NCBI RefSeq assembly: GCF_001435895.1
Contig: NZ_AZFZ01000009.1
Span: 30,091-70,288, forward strand
Length of the DNA stretch: 40,198 nucleotides
DNA from: Lentilactobacillus parafarraginis DSM 18390 = JCM 14109
GTDB taxonomy: Bacteria > Bacillota > Bacilli > Lactobacillales > Lactobacillaceae
Direction: 5' to 3'
The position numbers and the translations under genes are program-made. Positions within the stretch are counted from its first letter, which is position 1; the number at the start of each line of letters is the position of its first letter. Below the pieces are notes generated by a model. That model did not search any database, was not told where the DNA came from, and saw only the letters and a list, made by a program, of their open reading frames with translations. Positions 32,402 to 40,198 of this stretch are shown one piece after another.

Positions 32402-33382
32402 TTACATTGCGTTATCATTTTTAAACTTCAGAGCTAACGAGGCAGCCCCAATCACGCCGGCGTCGTTTCCTAATTGAGCCAACTTTAGCTTGGTCGAGTC
32501 ACGAACTGATGGAAAGGCATTTTCCTGGAAGTACCGCGTGGTTGGCTGCAGCAAGGTGTTGCCGGCATTAGAAACCCCACCACCAATAATAATATTTTCA
32601 GGATTTAACGTATTGCCGACGTGAGACAACGCTAAGCCAAGGTATGAGCAAACTTCATTGACGATTTGGTTGGCCAAAATGTCGCCATTATCTGCAAGGA
32701 AGAAGACCATCTTTGACGTTAATTCTTCCTGGCCATCAATCAATTCCTTAATCCGCGATTTACCAGTAAACCGTTTGGCCAAGCTCTTAGCAACCTTTAC
32801 CACTCCAGTTGCGGAGGCATACTGCTCCAAGCAGCCGCGCTTGCCACAGGTACATAGGAAGCCGTTCTTTTGAACACAGATATGGCCAATTTCACCAGCC
32901 CCGTTATTAATCCCGTGAACTAGCTTACCATTTGTAACAACGCCACCGCCAACGCCGGTTCCCAATGTTACAAAGACCACGTCAGCTGCTTTTTCACCAG
33001 CACCTTTCCAGTACTCGCCAAGCGCAGCGCTATTGGCATCATTATCAATTGCGATGGGTAATCCCAACCCCTTAGTCAGAGTGGGGCCAACCTGTTGGAG
33101 CTTGTCCCAACCAAGGTTGTATGCGCCAATGACCGTACCCTTTTCACGGTCAACGGCACCTGGCGTTCCCATTCCAATACCAATAAAGTCCTCGGTATTG
33201 TAGTCTTCTCGTCTCATTTGATCGGCAATTGATTTAATCATGTTTGGAACGATCTGATCACCACTATTTGTGATGTCGGTCGGAATCTTCCATTTAGTGA
33301 GAATGTTTCCGTCTTCATCAATAAATGCAAACTTTGTCGTGGTACCACCAAGATCAATTCCAATTAATCGCTTACTTGCCAA
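32402..33382 (-). CDS. glcK: Glucokinase, ROK family
   Basis: It phosphorylates glucose to glucose 6-phosphate. The 326-residue protein shows the phosphate loop IGIDLGGTTTKFAFID, DNDANSAALGEY, TLGTGVGGGVV, HICVQKNGFLCTCGKRGCLEQYAS (the ROK zinc motif CxCGxxGCxE) and IIIGGGVSN. I chose the TTG at 33382, which has AGGGGG 7 bp upstream; an ATG seven codons earlier (33403) lacks one. It overlaps the yqgQ end by 11 bp and belongs to the yqgN-gluP-yqgQ-glcK set. Confidence 0.94.
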   Translation of the reverse strand: MASKRLIGIDLGGTTTKFAFIDEDGNILTKWKIPTDITNSGDQIVPNMIKSIADQMRREDYNTEDFIGIGMGTPGAVDREKGTVIGAYNLGWDKLQQVGPTLTKGLGLPIAIDNDANSAALGEYWKGAGEKAADVVFVTLGTGVGGGVVTNGKLVHGINNGAGEIGHICVQKNGFLCTCGKRGCLEQYASATGVVKVAKSLAKRFTGKSRIKELIDGQEELTSKMVFFLADNGDILANQIVNEVCSYLGLALSHVGNTLNPENIIIGGGVSNAGNTLLQPTTRYFQENAFPSVRDSTKLKLAQLGNDAGVIGAASLALKFKNDNAM

Positions 33383-33596
33383 AATAAGTCCCCCTAGTTT
33401 CATGTTTTTCTTCTAATCGGTGTTCATGGGTCAGGATTAACTTAGCATGGATGAATTCATCATGACTAATCAGGTGGGCCTGATGTAAATGATCCAATTC
33501 CAATGCCATTACTTCAATATCCCAGAGCCGTTTGCCGACATAGACATAGATGTCGAACTTTTTTAGAAGTTGTTGAACATCATACAGCGTTTTCAT
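33372..33596 (-). CDS. yqgQ: YqgQ family small protein (DUF910)
   Basis: The 74-residue protein begins MKTLYDVQQLLKKFDIYVY and continues GKRLWDIEVMALELDHLHQA, the YqgQ/DUF910 signature. It is soluble and helical; the function is unknown, but it is always between the rhomboid protease and glucokinase in Bacilli, as here. The ATG at 33596 is preferred over one five codons earlier because GGGATG lies at normal spacing. Confidence 0.9.
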   Translation of the reverse strand: MKTLYDVQQLLKKFDIYVYVGKRLWDIEVMALELDHLHQAHLISHDEFIHAKLILTHEHRLEEKHETRGTYFGK

Positions 33597-33642
33597 TATC
33601 TCACATCCCACGCTAAATTTCTGCGCATTTCAAAAATTAATC

Positions 33643-34305
33643 CTAAAAATTACCGCGCATGCCAATGATAAATAGAGCAATTGCGACCACAATCAACATC
33701 ACCAGGGCCACAATTCGTTTAACCGGGGTAACCTTACCAAATGAAACCCCGGCAACGTAGGCCACCAGAAAGCCGCCGATAAGCCCCCCAATGTGCCCAG
33801 CAATGTCAATGCCGGAAACAAAGAGGTCCGTTGCGATATTTAACACAATGAACAGAAGAAATGTCTTGGCCATCGAAACAATTGCCTGATTATTGGAAAA
33901 ACTTTCTCCCAACATCATAAATGCCCCAAATAACCCAAAAATTGCGGTACTGGCACCGGCAGAGAGACTATCACTAAAGGCAAAGCTGGCAAGATTGCCA
34001 ACAATTCCAGAAGTCAAAAAGATGCCCAAAAACCGCCAATGACCAAACAGCATTTCCACATACTGCCCGATGAAGTAAAGCGTAATTCCATTCATTAAAA
34101 TATGGGTAAACCCGATATGGATAAATATTGGGGTTACTAACCGCCAATACTCCCCCGCTCGAATTAAGGGATTGAACTTAGCTCCAAACGTTAATAGCGT
34201 TGTGGTGTTCTCAGTCCCGCCTGAAAACGTCATGATGACGTAAACAATGACCATGATGCCAAGCAGCCCATAAGTCATATACGGTTTTTCACGTAATCTG
34301 CTCAT
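33643..34305 (-). CDS. Rhomboid family intramembrane serine protease (GluP-like)
   Basis: The 220-residue protein has six or seven membrane helices. The catalytic serine is in GASTAIFG (about residue 119) and the catalytic histidine in AGHIGGLIGG (about 170), the rhomboid Ser-His dyad; HILMNGITLYFIG contains the conserved HxxxN. Compared with B. subtilis GluP it lacks the C-terminal TPR and large N-terminal domains. GGGGAG precedes the ATG. It lies between yqgQ and the 5-formyl-THF cyclo-ligase gene. Confidence 0.93.
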   Translation of the reverse strand: MSRLREKPYMTYGLLGIMVIVYVIMTFSGGTENTTTLLTFGAKFNPLIRAGEYWRLVTPIFIHIGFTHILMNGITLYFIGQYVEMLFGHWRFLGIFLTSGIVGNLASFAFSDSLSAGASTAIFGLFGAFMMLGESFSNNQAIVSMAKTFLLFIVLNIATDLFVSGIDIAGHIGGLIGGFLVAYVAGVSFGKVTPVKRIVALVMLIVVAIALFIIGMRGNF

Positions 34306-34320
34306 CCTACACTCCCCATA

Positions 34321-34869
34321 CTAAAAAATAATTTTATCAATTTGTTGATCAAACGGTTCAATTTGCCAGTTGGGCTGATCAAAGATCTGGGGTGGGGTCG
34401 CAAGGGCAATCGAGCACCCGGTAAATCCCGTAAGAAAGCGATCGTAGTAACCGCCCCCAAAACCGATCCGGTAATGATCACGGGTAAACGCCAAACCGGG
34501 AACGATCAGCACATCAATTGCCGACTTGGCCACAACGTGACCGCCCACCGGCTCGCGAGTCCCAAACTTTGTGGCTTTCAAATTTGTTCGATCATCAAGT
34601 CTCACGAATTCCATTTGCCGATGCGGCAGCGTCCGCGGCACAACCACTTGTCGGTGGGTTGACTGAACGGCAGCAATAATCGGTGCCGTACTGACTTCTC
34701 CAGCCATGCTTAACGTCACCCCAACCGTGTTGGCCTGCTTAAAATCAGGGTCCGAAAACAGAGATTGGTATAACCGATCCATAACTGTGGCAGCATCCGG
34801 ATTTCCAAGAAAATCTTTCAGCGCCAACATTTGCTGTTCGCGGATTTGCTGTTTTGATTGAATAACCAT
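34321..34869 (-). CDS. 5-formyltetrahydrofolate cyclo-ligase
   Basis: The 182-residue enzyme (YqgN/FthC) uses ATP to convert 5-formyl-THF to 5,10-methenyl-THF, rescuing folate. The N-terminal KQQIREQQMLALK helix, GVTLSMAGEVSTAPI, and the C-terminal IVPGLAFTRDHYRIGFGGGYYDRFL (substrate- and ATP-binding GFGGGYYDR) are the family signatures. AAAGGGGA lies upstream of the ATG. It is the first gene of the run leading to glcK, and follows rpmG across a terminator. Confidence 0.93.
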   Translation of the reverse strand: MVIQSKQQIREQQMLALKDFLGNPDAATVMDRLYQSLFSDPDFKQANTVGVTLSMAGEVSTAPIIAAVQSTHRQVVVPRTLPHRQMEFVRLDDRTNLKATKFGTREPVGGHVVAKSAIDVLIVPGLAFTRDHYRIGFGGGYYDRFLTGFTGCSIALATPPQIFDQPNWQIEPFDQQIDKIIF

Positions 34870-34908
34870 CTTAATTCCCCTTTAGCCGATACCCGGTATG
34901 TTGATAAT

Positions 34909-34949
34909 AAAAAGAGGCTGGACAAACTATATCTAGTTCGTTTCCGGCC
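34909..34949 (-). terminator. Terminator after rpmG
   Basis: On the minus strand GGCCGGA..CGAACT pairs with AGTTTG TCC-GCC across an AGATAT loop (arms about 34935-34949 and 34916-34928, small bulges), followed by TCTTTTT. It lies about 105 bp beyond the rpmG stop; the stretch between, 34950-35055, also contains a CTCAG/CTGAG hairpin. Confidence 0.68.
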
Positions 34950-35055
34950 ACTTCCGTTTAGGACTCTACCGTTCAAAATCGGTTACAATCTCCCAGACGC
35001 CTCAGTAAACTGAGTGCCCGCTAGATCAATAAACCAGATTATCAAGGTAAGGTCA

Positions 35056-35205
35056 TTATTTTGTTTCTCGATGTAATGTCACTTTACGATCACGTGGGCA
35101 ATACTTTTTAAGCTCCAAACGGTCAGGGTTGTTACGACGGTTTTTGCTTGATAAGTAAGTACGTTCGTGGCATTCAGTACATTCCAATGTAATGTGTACT
35201 CGCAT
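35056..35205 (-). CDS. rpmG: 50S ribosomal protein L33
   Basis: The 49-residue protein reads [20 protein letters not shown], then [18 protein letters not shown] and ends TLHRETK, a clear L33. The first zinc pair CTEC is present; the second is reduced to one Cys (CPRD), a pattern common in one of the lactobacillal L33 copies. TGGAGG precedes the ATG. It follows the penicillin-binding protein gene, a frequent pairing in Bacilli. It is too short for routine ORF cutoffs. Confidence 0.96.
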   Translation of the reverse strand: MRVHITLECTECHERTYLSSKNRRNNPDRLELKKYCPRDRKVTLHRETK

Positions 35206-35306
35206 GGAATAGGACCTCCAAACTTTTTTAAATAGCTAGTCTAATAGCATCAACTCTGAATATTTTATCATCAATCATTGTAAAATACTAGGATTAAATT
35301 GATAAA

Positions 35307-35328
35307 TGTTAAGTATTTTTACTTAACA
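35307..35328 (-). terminator. Hairpin at the end of the PBP gene
   Basis: TGTTAAGTA (35307-35315) pairs with TACTTAACA (35320-35328) over a TTTT/AAAA loop, overlapping the PBP stop codon, followed on the minus strand by TTTAT. The stem is AT-rich; it may be a weak terminator before rpmG. Confidence 0.4.
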
Positions 35329-37376
35329 GTCGTTGTTGACTGAACAATCTTCCAGTAAGCCGAGTAAATCTGCTTAGCAAGCTGCATGTTGTTACTCTCC
35401 GCATTAACGCCCAGGTTTGGCATTGCCAACGCAACGACGACCTGAGGATCACTTGACGGCGCAAACGAAGCGAGACTCAAGGTAACCGTTTCATTTCCGT
35501 TATAGAAAGTTTGAGCAGTCCCCGTCTTAGCAGAAATTTCCGGTTTAATGGTATCCAGCTCACCACCGGTCTTGTACGTGTTTGTCCCATGAACAACGTC
35601 GTACAGGCCACGCTTAACAACCGCGCGCTGGGCACTGGTCATATCAATATGGTTGAGCACCTTTGGCATTACAGTAGCTTTAATCGCTCCTAATTGGCCA
35701 TCCTTCTGAGTTCCTCGGATCGACTCAACCACGTGGGGAGCAATTCGATAACCCCCATTAGCAATGGTCGACATGTATTGAGCAACCTGCATCGTGGTGT
35801 AAGCATCGTAGTTTCCGAATGATTCGTCTAAGGCACTTCCGATGTGGGCACGGCCGCTGGCACCTTTCAAACCAGTTGATTCACCAGGAATATCAATTCC
35901 GGTATCAACTCCCAATCCGAATTGGTTGAAGTAGCCACGAAGCTTACTGAAGATTGATGGATTCATGGTTAACGCTCCGCCCTCAACATATTTAAAGCGG
36001 GCTTCCTTCATCGCCAGCTGCATCATATACGAGTTAGAGGAAATTTCAAGGGCGCCACTGGCATCAACCGAAACATTGGATCCCCCATTGTGGTTAAACC
36101 ATGACGATTTCTTAACGCCACCGGTTGTAATCGGTTGGTCGGTTAACGTACTATTTGTTGGCGTGATCACCCCATCCATCAACGCACCAGAGACCATGGC
36201 CCCCTTAACAACCGACCCCATTACAATGGAGCTGTTAATTGTACCGAGGACATTATTGGTGAGTTTGGAAGTCTTGGGATTACGATCAACACCCGCCATG
36301 CCGACAATCGCACCATTGTTTGGATTCATGACGACCGCGTAAGTCCCAGTTGAATTACCGCCGGCCCCCTGCTCAGCAGAGCGAACCAGTGACTGGAGCT
36401 TCTTTTGGAAACGGGCATTAATGGTCAGCTGCAGGTTATCACCCTTCTGGCCGCCATACTTCTTAACTTCCTTTTTAATTTCATTATCGTTGTTTAAGAT
36501 TACCTGGGTCTGAGACTTGGTTCCCCGAAGTACCGGCTCATATTGCCGTTCCAAATAACTTTGGCCAACACTATCATTTCGCGAATAGCCCTGAGCTAAC
36601 AATTCATTCACCCGGTCGCTTGGCAGCCCGCTCTTTTCGTTGGAAACTGTTCCGGCAAGGCCCTGAATCGCTTTACCATTTGGATAATTACGACTCCAAC
36701 TGGTTCCCAAGTTGACTCCCGGCATATCCGACAGATGTTCCCCGACTTGGGCAACTTCTTTTTGGGAAACGTTACTGTCCTTGATATTAACCGTGGACAA
36801 TTGATAAGCGCCACTCATCTTAGCAAAGATGGTTGCGGCGTTCTTGGTTGCCGTGCTAAAACGCGTCGTTGGCATTTTTTCAACGTAATCCAACGCCTTA
36901 TCATACGCAGCATCCTCACTCAGATTCTTAATTCCCGGGATCTGCCGCTCAACAGCAGTCAAATTCTTGGAGTCTGCCAAATAGTAGTCGGCCAGCTGCC
37001 GCTTCGTCAAGCTTCCTTTCGGAACGGTAACGTACTTCGACAGTTCGTTAGCAACCTGATAAAGATCACTGGAAAGTGCGTTGACCCCTTTGGTATAAAT
37101 AATTGCTTGATGGGCTGAATTACCAACCAAAACGTGGCCTGTGGAATCATAAATCATCCCCCGCTGCACGTCTCCGTTCACAATTGACGTGTCCGACCGA
37201 TTCACCTCGGCCTTGAATTTAGACCCGTACATCACCTGAAGGTATGCCAGCTGCGTCAACAGCGCGATGAATAACACCCCAACAACAATAAAAATGATAT
37301 TAATTCGGAAAGGCAGTGATGCCGCCTTTGATTTTTCGTTCTTTTTGGTTCGTTTTCTAAAAATTTTCAAAGTCAT
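35319..37376 (-). CDS. Class B penicillin-binding protein (transpeptidase, PBP2b type)
   Basis: This monofunctional transpeptidase cross-links peptidoglycan. The 685-residue protein has a short basic cytoplasmic tail, one membrane anchor (INIIFIVVGVLFIALLTQLAYL, about 25-47), a dimerisation domain (about 60-300) and a penicillin-binding domain with SVVKG (SxxK), SSNSYM (SxN) and KTGTAQ (KTG). No PASTA repeats follow, unlike PBP2x. The ATG has AAGGAG only two or three bases away; a TTG two codons later fits the site better, so the start is uncertain. rpmG lies downstream and the YfhO gene diverges. Confidence 0.93.
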   Translation of the reverse strand: MTLKIFRKRTKKNEKSKAASLPFRINIIFIVVGVLFIALLTQLAYLQVMYGSKFKAEVNRSDTSIVNGDVQRGMIYDSTGHVLVGNSAHQAIIYTKGVNALSSDLYQVANELSKYVTVPKGSLTKRQLADYYLADSKNLTAVERQIPGIKNLSEDAAYDKALDYVEKMPTTRFSTATKNAATIFAKMSGAYQLSTVNIKDSNVSQKEVAQVGEHLSDMPGVNLGTSWSRNYPNGKAIQGLAGTVSNEKSGLPSDRVNELLAQGYSRNDSVGQSYLERQYEPVLRGTKSQTQVILNNDNEIKKEVKKYGGQKGDNLQLTINARFQKKLQSLVRSAEQGAGGNSTGTYAVVMNPNNGAIVGMAGVDRNPKTSKLTNNVLGTINSSIVMGSVVKGAMVSGALMDGVITPTNSTLTDQPITTGGVKKSSWFNHNGGSNVSVDASGALEISSNSYMMQLAMKEARFKYVEGGALTMNPSIFSKLRGYFNQFGLGVDTGIDIPGESTGLKGASGRAHIGSALDESFGNYDAYTTMQVAQYMSTIANGGYRIAPHVVESIRGTQKDGQLGAIKATVMPKVLNHIDMTSAQRAVVKRGLYDVVHGTNTYKTGGELDTIKPEISAKTGTAQTFYNGNETVTLSLASFAPSSDPQVVVALAMPNLGVNAESNNMQLAKQIYSAYWKIVQSTTTVK

Positions 37377-37501
37377 GTCTCCTTGCCCATGGACCTAATT
37401 CTATCAAATTTCCCTTACAAAAACTAGAACTGTTGGCCAATCTTTAACTTCTTATGATATTCTAAACGATGATCCTTATTTTTTTGAAAAGGAAGTTTGC
37501 C

Positions 37502-40132
37502 ATGAAAACCAAGCGATATCCATTACTACTATGCTTTTTCATCCCGGTGATTGTGACGACCGGCTACTTTATTTTCCGTCACTTTGCACCATTCGGTAGT
37601 TCATCGATTCTAACTGTCGATATGGGCCAACAATACGTTGACTTCTTCGCGCACTATCACGATACGCTCCTCCACGACCCCAGCGGCTTTCTGTACTCCT
37701 TTGCCAAAGCGCTGGGCGGCGACATGTTCGGGACGTGGAGTTACTACTTAATGAGCCCACTGAATCTGCTGATTTTGCTCTTTCCCGTGACAATGCTGCC
37801 GAGTGTGCTGACCATCATTACCATTCTTAAATATGGACTGAGCGGCCTCACCTGCGGCTACTTTCTCATCAAGCAATATCACACCACTAACTGGCCGGTC
37901 ATCGGCTTTGCGGCCTCATATGCTTTAATGGGCTGGATGGTGGCCAACCAATTGAATACGCTATGGATTGACGCGGCGATTATCCTGCCGCTGATCTTTT
38001 GGGGGTTGAGCCAACTGATCCGCACCGGTTCAACCAGGGGTTATATCATCAGTCTCACGGCAATGCTCATCATCAACTACTATATGGGCTGGATGATTGC
38101 CATTTTCTTAACGGCGTACATGGTGATTTTTGGGGCGGCCAATGCACTGCCAGATTCGCCGTTTACGAGACTCACCATCCTGCTTCGGTGGCTGAAAGCC
38201 TCCCTAATCAGTGGCGTTCTTTCGGCATGGATTTTAATTCCGACCTTTTTCTCGTTACTCACCAGTAAAACCAATTATTCAAAAAATGAGTTCCGGGTTC
38301 GTTTTGAATACAATCCCCTTAAAATTCTGGGAAAGTTCGTCAACGGTTCGTTTGATTTCAAACAGCTTCCAGCAGGAACGGCGAACATCTTTGTGGCAAG
38401 CATTGTGATCGTGCTGTTCGTTTATTTCTATTTTGTTTCGACATTTAGCCGCAAGCGGCGGATTGCCAACTTGATCATGACCCTGTTTTTTGCCCTCTCA
38501 ATGTGCTTTCAGCCACTGGACCTGTTTTGGCACGGCATGCAACTGCCGGTTTGGTATCCATACCGCTTCTCATTTATTTTTTCGTTTTGGATGATTATTA
38601 CCGCGTTTTCGGCATTTCAGGATATTGTCAGACACGGCCTCCACTGGCAGCCGTTTACCATCAGTACCGCCATCGTGATTCTTGGAATGATTGTGATTGG
38701 GTTTCAAATCAAATCCCTCGAATATCTGAATGCCACCAACTACATTTGGGGCTGGATCTATCTGATCCTGAGTATCGGCGTCATCGGCTTCTACGGTCTT
38801 TACCAACGAAACAATATTCTTCCCATCGCCGTCGCTATCCTGATGACTGGCGAAATGAGCCTCAACTTTGTCAATTCACTCAACAATATTTCGTACCTTA
38901 ACAACACCGACTACACAAAGTTTGCCGCGGTAACCCGCAAAGCTGTCGATCAAGTCAAACAGTCTGATGGCGGTTTTTACCGGATGGGTGAAACTTTCTC
39001 AAGAACCAAGAACGACGCGCTGACTGGCGATTACAACGGTGGTTCAGTCTTCTCGTCAACATTGGAATCAGCAACATCCACTTTCTTTGGAGATATCGGG
39101 CAGCCAAATGGCGATGCCTACGTCTTTTATTCAAACGGTACCCGCTTTACCGATGCCCTTCTGGGGATGAAATACTGGTTAAATGAACGGCCAGTTTCCA
39201 ATAATCAACAGCTGAAAAACTTACCACAGTTTCTTAGTCCTCTGACCAGCAAACCCGATTTAAGTCAGTATCAGCTAAAATCGCAAACGCAGCTTATCAA
39301 TACCTATCAAAATCCGTCAGCCTTACCAATTGGCTTTGCATCCCCAACCAAGTCACTGAAATCCACAAGGGTCCCAAATGATCCGGTGACTTATCAGAAT
39401 CAACTCGCTAACCAATTGGATCCAACAATTGGAAACTTATTTGAACACGTGCAGTATCGTGATCCTCAATATCACAATATCTATCCAGTATTAAATCTTA
39501 ATAACGCGGTCCTTCGTAAAAAGAATATGATGGCCCAATCCTACGTCACGGTTAAAATTCCCATTAAGAAAAATACATCATACTATATGACAATGGGTCC
39601 TAATATCGCTGATAAGCAGTTAACCGTGTTAGTGAACGGCAATAACTTAACCCAATTTCGACCATCAAAGAAAACCGTGGTTGCCAATATTGCAACCGGC
39701 GGTACTGGCAATGATACGGTTACGGTTAAATTCTTCGCTAATACAAACGATGTCTGGCTCCAAAACGTCAATTTCTATCGGATAAACCAGCAAAAAATGA
39801 CGAAGCTGACCAACACGCTTAAGTCAACGCCTTACAACGTCACTAAGTGGAATAACCACCGCCTCAGTGGCACCATTAACATTAAACGTGTCAATCAGTC
39901 GCTAACAACCACCATTCCCTATTCCAAAGGCTGGCATGTTAAGGTCGATAATCACGCCGTCACTCCCCGAAAATGGGGACGAATGTTCATATCCGTGCCC
40001 ATTTCCAAAGGCAGCCACCACGTCATATTTACCTATTGGCCCCAGGGCCTGGGCACCGGCATTCTAATCTCGATTCTCGGAATCGGGTACCTCTTCATTG
40101 AAAACCAGTGGAAACGCCGGCATTACTCATAA
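37502..40132 (+). CDS. YfhO family membrane glycosyltransferase (GT-C type)
   Basis: The 876-residue protein has a dozen or more membrane helices in its first 450-480 residues and a last one near the C terminus (GILISILGIGYLFI), with a large extracytoplasmic region between. An acidic DMGQQYVDFF motif after the first helix fits the GT-C catalytic loop. YfhO homologues in Bacillus and Listeria decorate lipoteichoic or wall teichoic acids with sugars, together with CsbB/GtlA- and GtcA-type partners, none of which is next to it here. The ATG at 37502 has AAGGAAG 7 bp upstream; an upstream ATG at 37469 is less likely. Divergent from the PBP gene. Confidence 0.88.
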   Translation: MKTKRYPLLLCFFIPVIVTTGYFIFRHFAPFGSSSILTVDMGQQYVDFFAHYHDTLLHDPSGFLYSFAKALGGDMFGTWSYYLMSPLNLLILLFPVTMLPSVLTIITILKYGLSGLTCGYFLIKQYHTTNWPVIGFAASYALMGWMVANQLNTLWIDAAIILPLIFWGLSQLIRTGSTRGYIISLTAMLIINYYMGWMIAIFLTAYMVIFGAANALPDSPFTRLTILLRWLKASLISGVLSAWILIPTFFSLLTSKTNYSKNEFRVRFEYNPLKILGKFVNGSFDFKQLPAGTANIFVASIVIVLFVYFYFVSTFSRKRRIANLIMTLFFALSMCFQPLDLFWHGMQLPVWYPYRFSFIFSFWMIITAFSAFQDIVRHGLHWQPFTISTAIVILGMIVIGFQIKSLEYLNATNYIWGWIYLILSIGVIGFYGLYQRNNILPIAVAILMTGEMSLNFVNSLNNISYLNNTDYTKFAAVTRKAVDQVKQSDGGFYRMGETFSRTKNDALTGDYNGGSVFSSTLESATSTFFGDIGQPNGDAYVFYSNGTRFTDALLGMKYWLNERPVSNNQQLKNLPQFLSPLTSKPDLSQYQLKSQTQLINTYQNPSALPIGFASPTKSLKSTRVPNDPVTYQNQLANQLDPTIGNLFEHVQYRDPQYHNIYPVLNLNNAVLRKKNMMAQSYVTVKIPIKKNTSYYMTMGPNIADKQLTVLVNGNNLTQFRPSKKTVVANIATGGTGNDTVTVKFFANTNDVWLQNVNFYRINQQKMTKLTNTLKSTPYNVTKWNNHRLSGTINIKRVNQSLTTTIPYSKGWHVKVDNHAVTPRKWGRMFISVPISKGSHHVIFTYWPQGLGTGILISILGIGYLFIENQWKRRHYS

Positions 40133-40168
40133 TCGAAAAATAGCCTAGAACCAGCCACAACTTACGGT

Positions 40169-40198
40169 TGAAGTGAACCCCCATAGTTGGATGAAAAA
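40169..40198. mobile_element. Possible terminal inverted repeat of an IS3-family (IS150-group) element, cut by the window end
   Basis: The last 30 bases begin TGAAGTGAACCCCCATAG and continue TTGGATGAAAAA. IS150-group ends typically start TG..TG.ACCC...GTTGGA followed by A-rich sequence. The match is from memory and by eye; no transposase is visible because the sequence stops here. Confidence 0.38.

Noticed and set aside
38503-38901. 132-codon plus-strand frame inside the YfhO gene
   Set aside because: Shadow frame rich in Arg/His/Tyr; the overlapping frame codes a convincing membrane protein.

Overview
The window looks like a stretch of core chromosome from a member of the Lactobacillaceae (low-to-moderate GC Gram-positive; genus not determinable by reading alone). 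The evidence is Bacilli-type gene order and families throughout: PASTA Ser/Thr kinase + PP2C + RsgA, GlnR-GlnA, L21-Prp-L27 with an N-terminally extended L27, ArgR-RecN, the YqgN-GluP-YqgQ-GlcK set, a DUF3042 protein typical of lactobacilli, GGAGG ribosome-binding sites and many TTG/GTG starts. Nearly all genes lie on the minus strand; the plus strand carries only a few short genes and a large YfhO-type membrane protein at the right end.

Layout, left to right. (1) 48-1952: two tandem paralogous NADPH-dependent FMN reductases, the distal one fused to a PAS-like domain with an acidic low-complexity tail. (2) 2352-14381: one long minus-strand block read in the order gmk-rpoZ-(terminator)-coaBC-priA-fmt-rsmB-PP2C phosphatase-PASTA kinase-(terminator)-rsgA-rpe-thiN, with mostly overlapping or abutting genes. 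(3) 14556-14870: a small plus-strand YolD-like gene whose promoter carries two LexA/DinR-like boxes, so probably SOS-controlled, closed by a 20-bp perfect terminator hairpin. (4) 14952-22876: a minus-strand block efp-asp23-nusB-folD-xseA-xseB-ispA-tlyA-argR-recN, with two mutually exclusive hairpins between nusB and folD. (5) 23070-24205: rpmA, prp and rplU behind an L21-type leader. (6) 24315-24388: tRNA-Arg(UCU), followed by two small plus-strand orphan genes, one a 38-residue GTG-start membrane peptide with its own promoter and terminator. (7) 25409-27766: a three-gene minus-strand operon of two proteins I do not recognise plus a dimeric dUTPase-like enzyme. (8) 27949-31462: glnA and glnR behind a perfect-consensus GlnR box, then miaA and a glycerophosphodiester phosphodiesterase. 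(9) 31563-35205: DUF3042 (+), then rhodanese, glucokinase, YqgQ, rhomboid protease, 5-formyl-THF cyclo-ligase, and rpmG (L33). (10) 35319-40132: class B penicillin-binding protein, divergent from a YfhO-family membrane glycosyltransferase. The last 30 bases resemble the terminal repeat of an IS3-family (IS150-group) element.

Functionally the window serves translation (L21, L27, L33, EF-P, Fmt, RsmB, TlyA, RsgA, MiaA, tRNA-Arg), DNA replication and repair (PriA, RecN, XseAB, dUTPase-like, YolD-like), cofactor and one-carbon metabolism (CoaBC, ThiN, FolD, YqgN), envelope growth (kinase/phosphatase pair, PBP, IspA, YfhO) and nitrogen control (GlnR-GlnA, ArgR). The least explained parts are the three-gene operon at 25.4-27.8 kb, the 38-residue membrane peptide, the YolD-like SOS gene, and two structured intergenic segments. 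I saw no CRISPR array, prophage or rRNA.
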